A stretch of DNA of 64,000 nucleotides from JAXDMK01 sp963790325 (GCA_963790325.1 CAWBNY010000002.1:248001-312000); one strand, 5' to 3'. Positions 43,781 to 52,993 are shown, numbered from the stretch's first letter. Numbers and translations: made by a program. The notes: generated from the letters alone by a model not told the origin.

Positions 43781-44806
43781 CTGCGGCGGTTCGACGAGGT
43801 CGTCGAGCGGGCGTTGTACGACGCCGGCGCCGGGTTCTACGAGCGGGGTGGGGGCGCGGGGCGGAGCGGGGCCGACTTCATCACCAGTCCTGAGCTGGGT
43901 CCGATGTTCGGGACGGTGCTGACCCGGGCCGTCCGGTCGTGGTGGGAGGAGCTGGGCCGGCCCGACCCCTTCGTGGTGGTCGAGGCCGGCGCGGGCCGGG
44001 GAACGCTGGCCGCGTCGATGCTGGTCGCGGGCCTGCCGCCGGCGACGCGGTACGTCGCGGTGGAGCGCTCGGCCGCGTTGCGGGCGGCGGCGGCGGAGCG
44101 GCTGGGCGGCCGGGCCGAGGTGGTGGAGGAGATGCCGGGGGGGCCGTTCGACGGCATCGTGCTGGCCAACGAGTTGCTGGACAACCTCCCGTTCCGCCTC
44201 CTCGAGCGAACCGGTGACGGATCTGGTGGCCGGGACGACCAGATCCGTCACCAGTTGGGATGGGCGGAGGTGTACGTCGACGACGACAGGGCCGAGGTCC
44301 TGGTGCCGGTGGCCTTCGAGCTCGTGCCCGACGCGGACGTCGGGGCCCGGATCCCGGTGCAGGACCGGGCCCGGGAGTGGGTGGACGGCGCGATCGCCAA
44401 CCTCCGGCGGGGGCGGGTCGTCGTCGTCGACTACGCCGACACGACCGCGTCCATGGCCCGCCGTCCATGGACGGACTGGGTCCGCACCTACCGCGACCAC
44501 CGGCGGGCCGGCCATCCGCTCGAGGACCTGGGGACGGCCGACATCACGTGCGAGGTGGCAGTCGACCAGCTCCCGACGCCCACCCGCGACCGGGCCCAGG
44601 CCGACTTCCTCCGAGCCCATGGCCTCGACGAGCTGGCGGCTGCGGCCCGGGCCGAGTGGGAGGCGCGGGCCCACCTCGGCGACCTCCGGGCGCTCAAGGC
44701 CCGCAGCCGGGTGACGGAGGCGGCGGCCCTCACCGACCCGTCGGGGTTGGGTGCGTTCCGGGTCCTGGAGTGGGAGGTGCCGGGTAGGCTCGAAAGTCAT
44801 GGCTGA
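43781..44806 (+). CDS. MidA/NDUFAF7-type SAM-dependent methyltransferase (DUF185)
   Basis: This protein of about 341 residues belongs to PF02636. The N-terminal RRFDEVVERALYDAGAGFY, DFITSPELGPMFG, the SAM site VVEAGAGRGTLAASML and LANELLDNLPFRLLER are characteristic. The mitochondrial homologue NDUFAF7 methylates the NuoD homologue during complex I assembly; position directly after nuoN2 supports the same role here. No ATG, GTG or TTG lies at the expected N-terminus; CTG 43781 is used, TTG 43814 would cut into the domain. A palindromic repeat inside the gene adds about 17 residues after LLER. It overlaps the next gene by 8 bases. Confidence 0.82.
   Translation: MRRFDEVVERALYDAGAGFYERGGGAGRSGADFITSPELGPMFGTVLTRAVRSWWEELGRPDPFVVVEAGAGRGTLAASMLVAGLPPATRYVAVERSAALRAAAAERLGGRAEVVEEMPGGPFDGIVLANELLDNLPFRLLERTGDGSGGRDDQIRHQLGWAEVYVDDDRAEVLVPVAFELVPDADVGARIPVQDRAREWVDGAIANLRRGRVVVVDYADTTASMARRPWTDWVRTYRDHRRAGHPLEDLGTADITCEVAVDQLPTPTRDRAQADFLRAHGLDELAAAARAEWEARAHLGDLRALKARSRVTEAAALTDPSGLGAFRVLEWEVPGRLESHG
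44207..44258 (-). repeat. Palindromic REP-like repeat, copy 2 (inside the midA-type gene)
   Basis: On the minus strand this reads almost as copy 1 at 20531-20581 (43 of 52 positions). Its arms, 19 bases each, are complementary except for one position, around a 10-base centre; the core is ACCAGATCCGTCACC with its inverse. It lies in frame within the methyltransferase coding sequence, encoding TGDGSGGRDDQIRHQLG between two conserved segments, and looks like a small insertion tolerated by the protein. Confidence 0.8.
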
Positions 44807-46785
44807 CCGGGCGACGATCGAGGCTTACTACCTGGAGGATCGGAAGTTCCCGCCCCCGCCCGAGCTCAAGCAGAAGGCCTGGGTCACGGACACGTCGATG
44901 TACGACGAGGCCGACCACGATTTCGAGGGCTTCTGGGCTCGCCAGGCGGCCGAGCTCCTCGACTGGGACACCGACTGGCACACCATCCTCGACTGGCAGC
45001 TTCCGTTCGCCAAGTGGTTCGTGGGCGGCACGCTCAACGCGGCCGCCAACTGCCTCGACCGCCACGTGGCTGCCGGGCGGGGCGACAAGGTCGCCTACCA
45101 CTGGGAGGGCGAGCCCGGTGACACCCGCACCATCACCTACGCCGAGCTGACCGACGAGGTGTGCCGGTTCGCCAACGTCCTCAAGTCGCTGGGTGTCCGC
45201 CAGGGCGACCGGGTCAACATCTACCTGCCGATGATCCCCGAGCTGCCGGTGGCCATGCTCGCCTGCGCCCGCATCGGTGCCGCCCACAGCGTGGTCTTCG
45301 GCGGGTTCTCGGCCGACGCCCTCCGCGACCGCATCAACGACGCTGCCGCGAAGGTCCTGGTCACGGCCGACGGCGGGTGGCGGCGGGCGGCCGCCGTCCC
45401 CCTCAAGGCCAACGCCGACGCCGCCCTCGAGGGGACGCCAACCATCGAGCACGTGGTGGTCGTCCGCCGGACCGGCGCCGATGTCACCATGGTCGAGGGC
45501 CGCGACCGCTGGTACCACGACCTCATGGGACCAGATGGCCCGGGCGACGACGCCCACTCCCCACCTGAGCCCATGGACTCCGAGCAGCTCCTCTACCTGC
45601 TCTACACGTCGGGCACGACGGCCAAGCCCAAGGGCATCATGCACACCACCGGCGGCTACCTCGACCCAGGCCGCCTTCACCCACCGGTACGTCTTCGACC
45701 ACCACCCCGAGTCCGACGTCTACTGGTGCGCGGCCGACATCGGGTGGGTCACCGGCCACAGCTACATCGTCTACGGGCCGCTGGTGAACGGGGCCACGTC
45801 GGTGATGTTCGAGGGCAGCCCCGACACCCCCGGCCGCGACCGGTGGTGGTCGATAGTCGAGCGGTACAAGGTCACGATCCTTTACACCGCTCCCACCGCC
45901 ATCCGCACGTTCATGAAGTGGGGGACGGAGCACCTGGAGGCCCACGATCTCTCGTCGCTGCGGGTGCTCGGGTCGGTGGGCGAGCCGATCAACCCGGAAG
46001 CATGGATGTGGTACCACGAGCACGTCGGCGGCGGCCGGTGCCCGGTGGTCGACACGTGGTGGCAGACGGAGACGGGCGGCATCATGATCTCGCCCCTTCC
46101 CGGCGCCACCACCACCAAGCCCGGCTCGGCCACGTTCCCCCTGCCCGGCATCGGGGCCGAGGTGGTCGACGAGAAGGGCAACCGGGTCGATCTCGGGGGC
46201 GGGTACCTCACCCTCACCCGGCCTTGGCCGGGGATGCTTCGGGGGATCTACGGCGACCCCGAGCGCTACTGGCAGACGTACTGGTCCCGCTTCGAGGGCC
46301 GCTACTTCGCCGGCGACGGGGCCAAGCTCGACGACGACGGCTACCTGTGGCTTTTGGGACGGGTCGACGACGTGATGAACGTGTCCGGCCACCGGGTGTC
46401 GACCACCGAGGTGGAGTCGGCCCTGGTCGACCACCCGACGGTGGCGGAGGCGGCGGTCGTGGGCGCCAAGGACGAGACCCACGGACAGGCGATCATCGCC
46501 TACGTCACCCTCAAGTTGGGGATCCCGAACATGGATGTGGCCGCGACCCATGAGCACGGCGAGGCCCTCCGCCGGCACGTGGCCACCAAGATCGGGCCCA
46601 TCGCCCGGCCCCGGACCGTGATCTTCACCGACGACCTGCCCAAGACCCGGAGCGGCAAGATCATGCGCCGGCTCCTCCGCGACGTGGCCGAGGGCCGCGA
46701 CCTGGGCGACACCACCACCCTGGCCGACGCAAGCGTGGTCGAGGAGATCAAGAAGCGGGCCGCCGCCAGCACGGCCGAGGAGTAG
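44799..46785 (+). pseudogene. acs: Acetyl-CoA synthetase, interrupted by a one-base frameshift
   Basis: The 5' part (ATG 44799 to about 45662) encodes the Acs N-terminus through YTSGTTAKPKGIMHTTGGYL. From 45664 the coding continues in another frame with QAAFTHRYVFDHHPESDVYW, WWQTETGG, DDVMNVSGHRVST and PKTRSGKIMRR (the acetylated-lysine site). One extra base at about 45663 explains the break; all else is intact, about 661 residues in total. It is either a sequencing/assembly error or a recent inactivating mutation. The enzyme would make acetyl-CoA from acetate, ATP and CoA. The start overlaps the methyltransferase stop by 8 bases. Confidence 0.88.
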
Positions 46786-47294
46786 TGGTCCTGGCGGAGG
46801 AGGAGACCCCGTCCCACTGGGTGTGGCGGGCGGCCCCGGCCGAGCCGGGCGCGGCGGTGATCTTCGACATCGACGGCGTCCTGTCCGACGCCACCGGCCG
46901 CCAGCACTTCCTCGAGGAGGACTCCGAGGGAAAGAAGAACTGGCGGGGCTTCTTCGACGCCTGCGGCGAGGACCCGCTCCTGGAGGACGTGGCCGCCCTG
47001 GTGGAGGTCATCGACCGGGACATCACCGTCGTCCTGCTCACCGGCCGTCCGGTGCGGGTGCAGCCCGACACGCTGGAATGGCTGGAGCGCAACCGGCTGC
47101 GGTGGGACCTGCTGGTCATGCGCAACGCCGGCAACTACCAGCACTCCCCCGAGTTCAAGCGCCTCACGGTCAAGGAGCTGCGGGAGCGGGGATTCGAGAT
47201 CAAGGTCTCCTTCGAGGACGACCTGCGCAACATCGAGATGTTCAAGTCGGAGGGCGTGCCGACCGTGTACATCCACTCGGGGTACTACGCCTGA
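46785..47294 (+). CDS. HAD-superfamily phosphatase domain protein (PNKP-like)
   Basis: The 169-residue protein has HAD motif I IFDIDGVLSDATG (residues 26-38), motif II VVLLTGRP and motif III FEDDLRNIEMFKSEG. The layout resembles the phosphatase domain of polynucleotide kinase-phosphatase proteins found alone in actinobacteria. The substrate is unknown; a 3'-phosphate or small phosphate ester is possible. GTG 46785 overlaps the acs stop by one base, so the two were probably co-translated. Confidence 0.75.
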   Translation: MVLAEEETPSHWVWRAAPAEPGAAVIFDIDGVLSDATGRQHFLEEDSEGKKNWRGFFDACGEDPLLEDVAALVEVIDRDITVVLLTGRPVRVQPDTLEWLERNRLRWDLLVMRNAGNYQHSPEFKRLTVKELRERGFEIKVSFEDDLRNIEMFKSEGVPTVYIHSGYYA

Positions 47295-47453
47295 CGCGAC
47301 GCCGGCGGGACGTCATCCGACGGGGATGCGCAGGCGCCGAGCGTCGCGGCCGACGAGGTGGCGGAGCCCACCCGCCGCTCGACTTCGAGGACGCCGGCGA
47401 CCGCTTCCCGTCCGGCTGCGGGACAAGCGGGCCCGACCGGGCATGATGGACGT

Positions 47454-48938
47454 GTGTCCGATACCACGTGCCTCGTCACCGGGGCCACCGGCTATGTGGG
47501 CGGCAGACTCGTCCCGGCCCTCCTCGACGCGGGGTACAAGGTGCGCGTCATGGTCCGCGACCGGCGCAAGGCAGCAGGCCACAGCTGGGCCGACGACGTG
47601 GAGATCGCCGAGGCCGACGCCACCGACGTCGACGCCGTGTCGGAGGCCCTCGATGGCGTCGACGTCGCCTACTACCTGCTCCACTCGATCGGTACCGGCG
47701 GCGACTTCGCCGGTACCGAGCGCCGGATCGCCGAGAACTTCGCCGCCGAGGCCAAGCGCCGGGCCGTGCGCCGGATCGTCTACCTGGGCGGGATGCAACC
47801 TCCCGACGAGGAGCTCTCGGAGCATCTGAGCTCGCGGGCGGCGGTGGGCGACGTGCTCCTCGGCTCCGGAGTTCCCACTGCGGTGCTGCAGGCCGGGGTG
47901 GTCATCGGCTCCGGGTCCGCCTCGTTCGAGATGTTGCGCTACCTCACCGAACGCCTGCCGGTCATGATCACCCCGAAGTGGGTTCACACGCGGATCCAGC
48001 CCATCGCGATCCGTGACGTCCTGTACTACCTGGTCGGCTGTGCCGGGCTGCCGGCGGACGTGAACCGCCGCTTCGACATCGGCGGGCCCGACGTCGTCGA
48101 CTACCTCGACATGATGCAGCGCTACGCCAAGGTCGCCGGCCTCGCCCGGCGTCGGGTGCTGCCGGTTCCGGTGCTCACCCCGTGGCTCTCGGCGCACTGG
48201 GTCGGCGTGGTGACGCCGGTGCCGAGCGGGCTGGCCCGCCCCCTCGTGGAGTCGCTGCGGAACACGGTGGTGGCCCAGGACCACGACATCGCCACCTACG
48301 TGCCGGACCCTCCCGAGGGGTTGACGGGCTATGACCGAGCGGTCGAACTGGCGCTGACGAAGATCCGCGACATCGACGTGCCCACCCGCTGGTCGTCCGC
48401 GTCGACCCGCGGCGCCCCGTCCGAACCGCTGCCCTCCGATCCGGACTGGGCGGGGGGCTCGCTCTACGTCGACGAGCGCGAGCGGGAGGTCGACGCCACC
48501 CCCGAGCACCTCTGGAAGGTGATCGAGAGCATCGGCGGCGACAACGGGTGGTATTCCTTCGCCTTCGGGTGGTGGATCCGGGGCGTCATCGACCGGATGA
48601 GCGGTGGTCCGGGCCTGCGTCGGGGCCGTCGTCACCCCCAGCACCTGCGGGTGGGGGACTCGTTGGACTTCTGGCGGGTCGAGGAGATCTCCCACGGCAG
48701 TCTGCTGCGCCTGCGGGCGGAGATGCGACTGCCCGGGCTGGCCTGGCTGGAGCTGAGCGTGGGCTCGCAGGACGGCGGGACCACCACCTTCCGGCAAAAG
48801 GCGCTGTTCCACCCCCACGGCGCGGCCGGGCACGCCTACTGGTGGTCGGTGTGGCCCTTCCACGGGATGGTGTTCGGGTCGATGCAGCGCAACATCGCCC
48901 GGGCCGCCGAGAGCCTCGAACGGGAGTCCGTGGCCTGA
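47454..48938 (+). CDS. SDR-family NAD(P)-binding protein with C-terminal DUF2867 domain
   Basis: The 494-residue protein has an atypical short-chain dehydrogenase N-terminus (LVTGATGYVGGRLVPALLD, residues 7-25; then YYLLHSIG and VYLGGM), about 290 residues long. The C-terminal part, from about 330 onward, matches DUF2867, a START-like ligand-binding fold. The family is widespread in actinobacteria and its function is unknown; a lipid or isoprenoid ligand is a guess only. GTG 47454 is the likely start. A 160-base gap without visible features precedes it, and a GC-rich hairpin follows the stop. Confidence 0.8.
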   Translation: MSDTTCLVTGATGYVGGRLVPALLDAGYKVRVMVRDRRKAAGHSWADDVEIAEADATDVDAVSEALDGVDVAYYLLHSIGTGGDFAGTERRIAENFAAEAKRRAVRRIVYLGGMQPPDEELSEHLSSRAAVGDVLLGSGVPTAVLQAGVVIGSGSASFEMLRYLTERLPVMITPKWVHTRIQPIAIRDVLYYLVGCAGLPADVNRRFDIGGPDVVDYLDMMQRYAKVAGLARRRVLPVPVLTPWLSAHWVGVVTPVPSGLARPLVESLRNTVVAQDHDIATYVPDPPEGLTGYDRAVELALTKIRDIDVPTRWSSASTRGAPSEPLPSDPDWAGGSLYVDEREREVDATPEHLWKVIESIGGDNGWYSFAFGWWIRGVIDRMSGGPGLRRGRRHPQHLRVGDSLDFWRVEEISHGSLLRLRAEMRLPGLAWLELSVGSQDGGTTTFRQKALFHPHGAAGHAYWWSVWPFHGMVFGSMQRNIARAAESLERESVA

Positions 48939-48946
48939 CCGCCCGA

Positions 48947-48970
48947 CCGCTGCGGGCTGCTCCGCAGCGG
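48947..48970 (+). terminator. GC-rich hairpin after the SDR gene
   Basis: CCGCTGCGG and CCGCAGCGG form a perfect 9-bp stem with a 6-base loop, 8 bases after the stop codon. No T-run follows, as is common for high-GC actinobacterial terminators. A weaker 6-bp hairpin (GGCAGG/CCTGCC) comes directly after it. Confidence 0.55.
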
Positions 48971-49135
48971 CAGGGATCACCTGCCCTGCGTCTCCCCGGG
49001 GGCGCACGCGAGGGCCGTCGTCATCACCCGGACGGCAGGTGCGATCGGTCTCCCAGGACGGTGGTCGTCGGCGTGTACCTTGCTGTGGCGCCGCTCCCTC
49101 GATGGGCGACGCGATCCCACGAAAGGCGATATCCC

Positions 49136-49279
49136 ATGGGCCTGTTGATCGTCCTTCTGCTTCTCGCAGTCCTCTTCGGCGTAGGTGCGGTCGTCAAGGG
49201 GATCCTGTGGTTGCTCCTCCTCACGGCGGTGCTGTTCGGGGTGGCGGGGTGGGTGGGCTACTCCAGGCTCCGGCACTAA
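49136..49279 (+). CDS. 47-residue two-helix membrane peptide (hypothetical)
   Basis: ATG 49136 with GAAAGG 10 bases upstream opens a 47-residue frame. The product has two hydrophobic stretches (about residues 2-19 and 23-41) around a single lysine and ends in YSRLRH. Small proteins of this type are common next to actinobacterial membrane genes, but no function can be given. It is a stand-alone gene with 197 bases upstream. Confidence 0.6.
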   Translation: MGLLIVLLLLAVLFGVGAVVKGILWLLLLTAVLFGVAGWVGYSRLRH

Positions 49280-49307
49280 GGAAGGTCGCCGACTGCTGCC
49301 CCCGCGA

Positions 49308-50198
49308 TCAGCCTCGGGCTGGCGGCGCCGGATCCCGACCTACGACCGAATCGGGATGCGACATCGACGCGGCCCTCGACGCCCGACTCGAGCCGTACAC
49401 GCCGACGGCCAGGAGGCTGATCAGGAACAGCAGGTAGATCCAGCCCCCGGGTGACCAGTCGACGGAGCCGGCGTAGCGAGCCAGGGCGATCAGCTGGAGG
49501 GCCGCCAGCGCCACATCGCTCAGGAGGACGGATCGCAGCCGGAGCCAGTCGTTCTCGACGACCGACTGGGCGGCGATCACCCCCAGCGCCACGAGCCAGG
49601 CCCCGACGGCCCTCGCCGTGAGCTCGGTGAGCGGCCACGGCCACCACCGAAGGGCACGTTCGGGGGCGACGAAGAGCGCCGCTCCCAGCGCGGCGAGGAC
49701 GGCCGCCTGGGACGACAAGGTGGCACGCATCAGAAACGGGAGCGGGAACCGCCGGGGCGGATCGCCGCCGGGCTGGCGGAGCTGGCCGGCGAGCACGACC
49801 GCGAAGGCCACCGGCACGACCACGTAGATCGCGAGCCAGGCCCACGTCAGGGCCTGGGTGCCCAGCGGGAACTCGTGGCCGAAGTGGAATCGGTCGAGAT
49901 GCAGCAGGGTGGCCACGAGGGTGAGCGCGGTGAAGACGTACACCCCGGCCACGGCGGGGCGGCACTCGGCCCACACCTGCCGGCGCCCGCTCAGCCACTC
50001 CAGCGGAACACTGGCCCAGTACCCGGCACCGAGAAAGGCGGCGGTGAGGGGAACGCCGATCGTCCAGGCGAAGTAGCGGTCGGTTCGTTCGGTGAGGGCG
50101 AAGAGCTGGAGGCCCGCCAGCGCGACGAGCACGCTCGCCACCAGGAGGAGTCTCCGCATGGCAGCCGTGGTCCGACGTGGTTCGATCGGTCGCTCCAT
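49308..50198 (-). CDS. Hypothetical polytopic membrane protein (about 8 helices)
   Basis: The 296-residue product contains about eight hydrophobic segments spaced through the chain, without cysteines in pairs, nucleotide motifs or recognisable transporter signatures. A few charged residues (for example in HLDRFHFGHEF) lie in loops. ATG 50198 is used; ATG 50159 (MRRLLLVAS) is a credible alternative, because the first helix starts there. It is divergent from htpX. No function is proposed. Confidence 0.7.
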   Translation of the reverse strand: MERPIEPRRTTAAMRRLLLVASVLVALAGLQLFALTERTDRYFAWTIGVPLTAAFLGAGYWASVPLEWLSGRRQVWAECRPAVAGVYVFTALTLVATLLHLDRFHFGHEFPLGTQALTWAWLAIYVVVPVAFAVVLAGQLRQPGGDPPRRFPLPFLMRATLSSQAAVLAALGAALFVAPERALRWWPWPLTELTARAVGAWLVALGVIAAQSVVENDWLRLRSVLLSDVALAALQLIALARYAGSVDWSPGGWIYLLFLISLLAVGVYGSSRASRAASMSHPDSVVGRDPAPPARG

Positions 50199-50399
50199 CT
50201 CAGGCGGGCCGACCCGCCCCGGCCATCGTGGTGACGATACATCCGCGCTTCCGGCCCTGCCCGCCGTGCCCCTCGCCCCGGCCGCGGCCGCAAGATGGGT
50301 CCGAAGCGCCACCTCGTTCTCCGACTGGGGACCTGTCCGGACGGTGAGCGGGAACGTCGGGCGGTGTGAGAGCGTTGAGCAGGTGGACAAGGAGTTGAA

Positions 50400-51254
50400 G
50401 TGAACAAGAACACGTTCAAGACGTACGTCCTGCTGGCCGGCCTCGGTGGCCTGCTCATCCTCATCGGCTCGGCGTTCGGGCGGGGCGGCGCCATCATCGG
50501 CCTGGCGATCGGCCTGGTCTTCGTCGGCGCGTCCTATTGGTTCTCCGACAAGCTGGCCATCAAGTCGGCCCGGGCGGTGCCCGTCACCGAGGCGGAGATG
50601 CCCGAGTACTACCGGATCGTCCGGGAGCTCACCACCAGGGCCGGCATGCCCATGCCCGCTCTCTACATCACCCCCGACCTGCAGCCCAACGCCTTCGCCA
50701 CCGGCCGCAGCCCCCAGCACGCGGCCGTCGCCGTCACCCGGGGGATCCTCAACATCCTCGACTGGGACGAGCTGCGGGGCGTGCTCGCCCACGAGATCAG
50801 CCACGTCGGCAATCGCGACATCCTCATCGGGTCGGTGGCGGCGGCGGTGGCCATGGGCATCACCTTCATCGCCCGCATGGCCATGTGGGGGGCCATGTTC
50901 GGCGGCGGCAGCCGCGACGACGACAGCCCCAACCCCATCGCCCTGCTCGCCTTCAGCCTGCTCGCCCCCCTGGCCGCCGGCCTCCTGCAGATGGCGCTCA
51001 GCCGTAGCCGGGAGTACGAGGCCGACCGCTCCGGCGCCCGCCTCATCAGCGACGGCGAGCCCTTGGCCCGGGCCCTGGCCAAGATGGAGCAGGGCGTTCG
51101 AGCGGTGCCGATGAACGTCGACCCCGTCCAGGCCCAGAAGTACATCGTGAACCCGCTCACCGGCCGCAAGGTCCAGTTCGCCAAGCTGTTCACGACCCAC
51201 CCGCCGATGGAGGACCGCATCCGCCGGCTGCGGGCCGGCGAGTGGCAGGGCTGA
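50400..51254 (+). CDS. htpX: HtpX-type zinc metalloprotease
   Basis: The 284-residue membrane protease has two N-terminal helices (about 10-27 and 30-48), the zinc motif VLAHEISHVGNRD near residue 130, two further helices and the third ligand in RSREYEADRSGA. The C-terminal THPPMEDRIRRL is typical. HtpX degrades misfolded membrane proteins together with FtsH. GTG 50400 is preceded by AAGGAG. A perfect 18-base palindrome follows 50 bases after the stop. Confidence 0.93.
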   Translation: MNKNTFKTYVLLAGLGGLLILIGSAFGRGGAIIGLAIGLVFVGASYWFSDKLAIKSARAVPVTEAEMPEYYRIVRELTTRAGMPMPALYITPDLQPNAFATGRSPQHAAVAVTRGILNILDWDELRGVLAHEISHVGNRDILIGSVAAAVAMGITFIARMAMWGAMFGGGSRDDDSPNPIALLAFSLLAPLAAGLLQMALSRSREYEADRSGARLISDGEPLARALAKMEQGVRAVPMNVDPVQAQKYIVNPLTGRKVQFAKLFTTHPPMEDRIRRLRAGEWQG

Positions 51255-51303
51255 CCGGCAGAAACCGGGGTTGATCCAAGGGCGGAGGCGCATCCCACCC
51301 CGT

Positions 51304-51321
51304 CTCCCCCGTACGGGGGAG
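51304..51321 (+). terminator. Palindromic hairpin after htpX
   Basis: CTCCCCCGTACGGGGGAG is a perfect 18-base palindrome: a 7-bp stem around GTAC. It lies between htpX and the peptidase gene and has no T-run. It probably ends htpX transcription, though such a short palindrome could also bind a protein. Confidence 0.5.
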
Positions 51322-51405
51322 GCTCAGGGCCGGTAGCGGACGAAAGCATGAAGGATCGTCCACCGCCGAGCTCGTACCCTGGTCGTCGTCGCGGCTGTCG
51401 TCGCG

Positions 51406-52524
51406 TTGACGGCAGGCGCCACCGTCACGGCTGGTGCGCAGACGCCTCCCTCCCCGCCCACCACCAAGGGCCTCCTCGAGCAGATCCTGGGTGAGCTCCT
51501 GACCCCGCCCACCACCCCGCCGGCCCAGGTGGCGGTGGCTGCGCCGGTACCGCCCACCGCTCCCCCCGCCACCGCCCCGACGGCCCCCCCTCCTGCGCCG
51601 GAGCCCGACACGTCTTCGCAGGTCATCCCGGCCGAGTACTCGGGCGTCATCGACTGGAGTCGGGCCCGTGACCCCCGGTCGACATCGGCCAACCTCGACG
51701 CCCTCCGACGCCTGGAGGATCTCGGACTCACCTCGGAGGAAGCGGCCGTCCTCGGCATGGGCCAGTTTCCGGTGGCCGGACCGGCCGACTACGAGGACGA
51801 CTGGCACGACCCCCGGTTCGGCCCGCCCTTCCACCTCCACCAGGGCACCGACATCTTCGCCGAGCGGGGGACACCCGTCCTCGCCCCCGAAGCCGGCTCC
51901 GTCCGCTTCGAGGAAGGTGGCCTCGGCGGCCGGGCCGCCTACGTCACCACCGCCGACGGCACCTACTACTACCTGGCCCACCTCAACACCTACGAGGACT
52001 CGCTCTACAGCGGCGCGTCGGTGAAGCAGGGCCAGGTGGTGGCCTACGTGGGCAACACCGGCAACGCCGAGAACGGTGCCCCTCACCTTCACTTCGAGAT
52101 CCACCCCTACGGCGGGGGGGCCACCAACCCGAAGCCCATCCTCGACCAGTGGCTCGACCAGGCGCTGGAGCGGGTCCCCGACCTGTTGGCCTCCTACGGC
52201 GTCAACGTCCCCCGGGCGATCACCGCCGCCGGGCTGCTCCGCCGCTTCGACGAGGGCCGGCTGTCGGGGTCGGGGCGGCCGCCGGAGACGGCCCTGCTGT
52301 GGGCGTCGTCGGTGAGCGCCGGCGGCGGGACCCTGCGCTTGGCCGAGGTGGCGGCGGTGCGGGCGGCGGGCACCATCGACTGGGACCGGCGGGCCACCAC
52401 CGCCCAGCAGCAGGCCGACATCCTCCGGGAGGCCCGGACGGTGGCGAGCTCGGTGCTCGTCCCCCTCACCCCGCCCCTGGTGGTGGTGCTACTCGGCCCC
52501 GCCGTCAGTCACGGAAGTTCTTGA
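51406..52524 (+). CDS. M23-family peptidase (LytM domain), probably secreted
   Basis: The protein has a Pro/Thr-rich linker (to about residue 70), then a LytM/M23 domain with zinc motif HLHQGTDIFAERG and APHLHFEIHP, and a C-terminal part of about 130 residues of unknown fold. M23 enzymes cut peptidoglycan cross-bridges. TTG 51406 is the only usual start in frame, but the frame is open up to 51352 and that stretch encodes an excellent signal peptide. An ATG at 51348 would start it if one base were removed, so the true start is probably obscured by a one-base indel. The 3' end overlaps convergent yajQ by 20 bases. Confidence 0.8.
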   Translation: MTAGATVTAGAQTPPSPPTTKGLLEQILGELLTPPTTPPAQVAVAAPVPPTAPPATAPTAPPPAPEPDTSSQVIPAEYSGVIDWSRARDPRSTSANLDALRRLEDLGLTSEEAAVLGMGQFPVAGPADYEDDWHDPRFGPPFHLHQGTDIFAERGTPVLAPEAGSVRFEEGGLGGRAAYVTTADGTYYYLAHLNTYEDSLYSGASVKQGQVVAYVGNTGNAENGAPHLHFEIHPYGGGATNPKPILDQWLDQALERVPDLLASYGVNVPRAITAAGLLRRFDEGRLSGSGRPPETALLWASSVSAGGGTLRLAEVAAVRAAGTIDWDRRATTAQQQADILREARTVASSVLVPLTPPLVVVLLGPAVSHGSS

Positions 52525-52993
52525 ACTGCAGGGGGATACCGAAGTCGTGACCCTTGAGGGCCGCGATCACCGCCTGCAGGTCGTCCCGCTTCTTCCCCGT
52601 CACCCGGACCTGCTCGCCCTGGGTCTGTGACGACACGCCCTTGGGCGCGTTCTCCTTCACGAACCGGTTGACCTCCCGGGCCTTGACGTCGTTGATACCG
52701 GCGGTGATGGCCGCCGTCTGGCGGACGGCACCCTTGGAGCCCTCCTCGACCTTGCCGTAGGTGAGCGCCTTGAGCGACACCGACCGGCGGACGAGCTTCT
52801 CCTCGAGGACCTGGACGAGCGCCCGCAAGCGGTCGGCGGTGGCCGAGTGCAGCTTGATCTCGCCGTCGCCCAGCTCGACGGACGAGCCGGTGTCCTTGAA
52901 GTCGAAGCGGGTGCTCACCTCTCGCTGGGCCTGGTCGACCGCGTTGCGGACCTCCTGGAGGTCAACCTCGGAAACGACGTCGAAGGTGGGCAT
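52505..52993 (-). CDS. YajQ-family protein (DUF520)
   Basis: The 162-residue protein has the family opening PTFDVVSEVDLQEVRNAVDQ and the ending LQAVIAALKGHDFGIPLQFKNFR. YajQ proteins bind nucleotides or nucleic acid and some bind cyclic di-GMP; the exact role is unsettled. ATG 52993 is chosen; further upstream sequence in this frame is antisense to tRNA-Tyr. It lies 28 bases from the divergent tRNA gene. Confidence 0.9.
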   Translation of the reverse strand: MPTFDVVSEVDLQEVRNAVDQAQREVSTRFDFKDTGSSVELGDGEIKLHSATADRLRALVQVLEEKLVRRSVSLKALTYGKVEEGSKGAVRQTAAITAGINDVKAREVNRFVKENAPKGVSSQTQGEQVRVTGKKRDDLQAVIAALKGHDFGIPLQFKNFRD

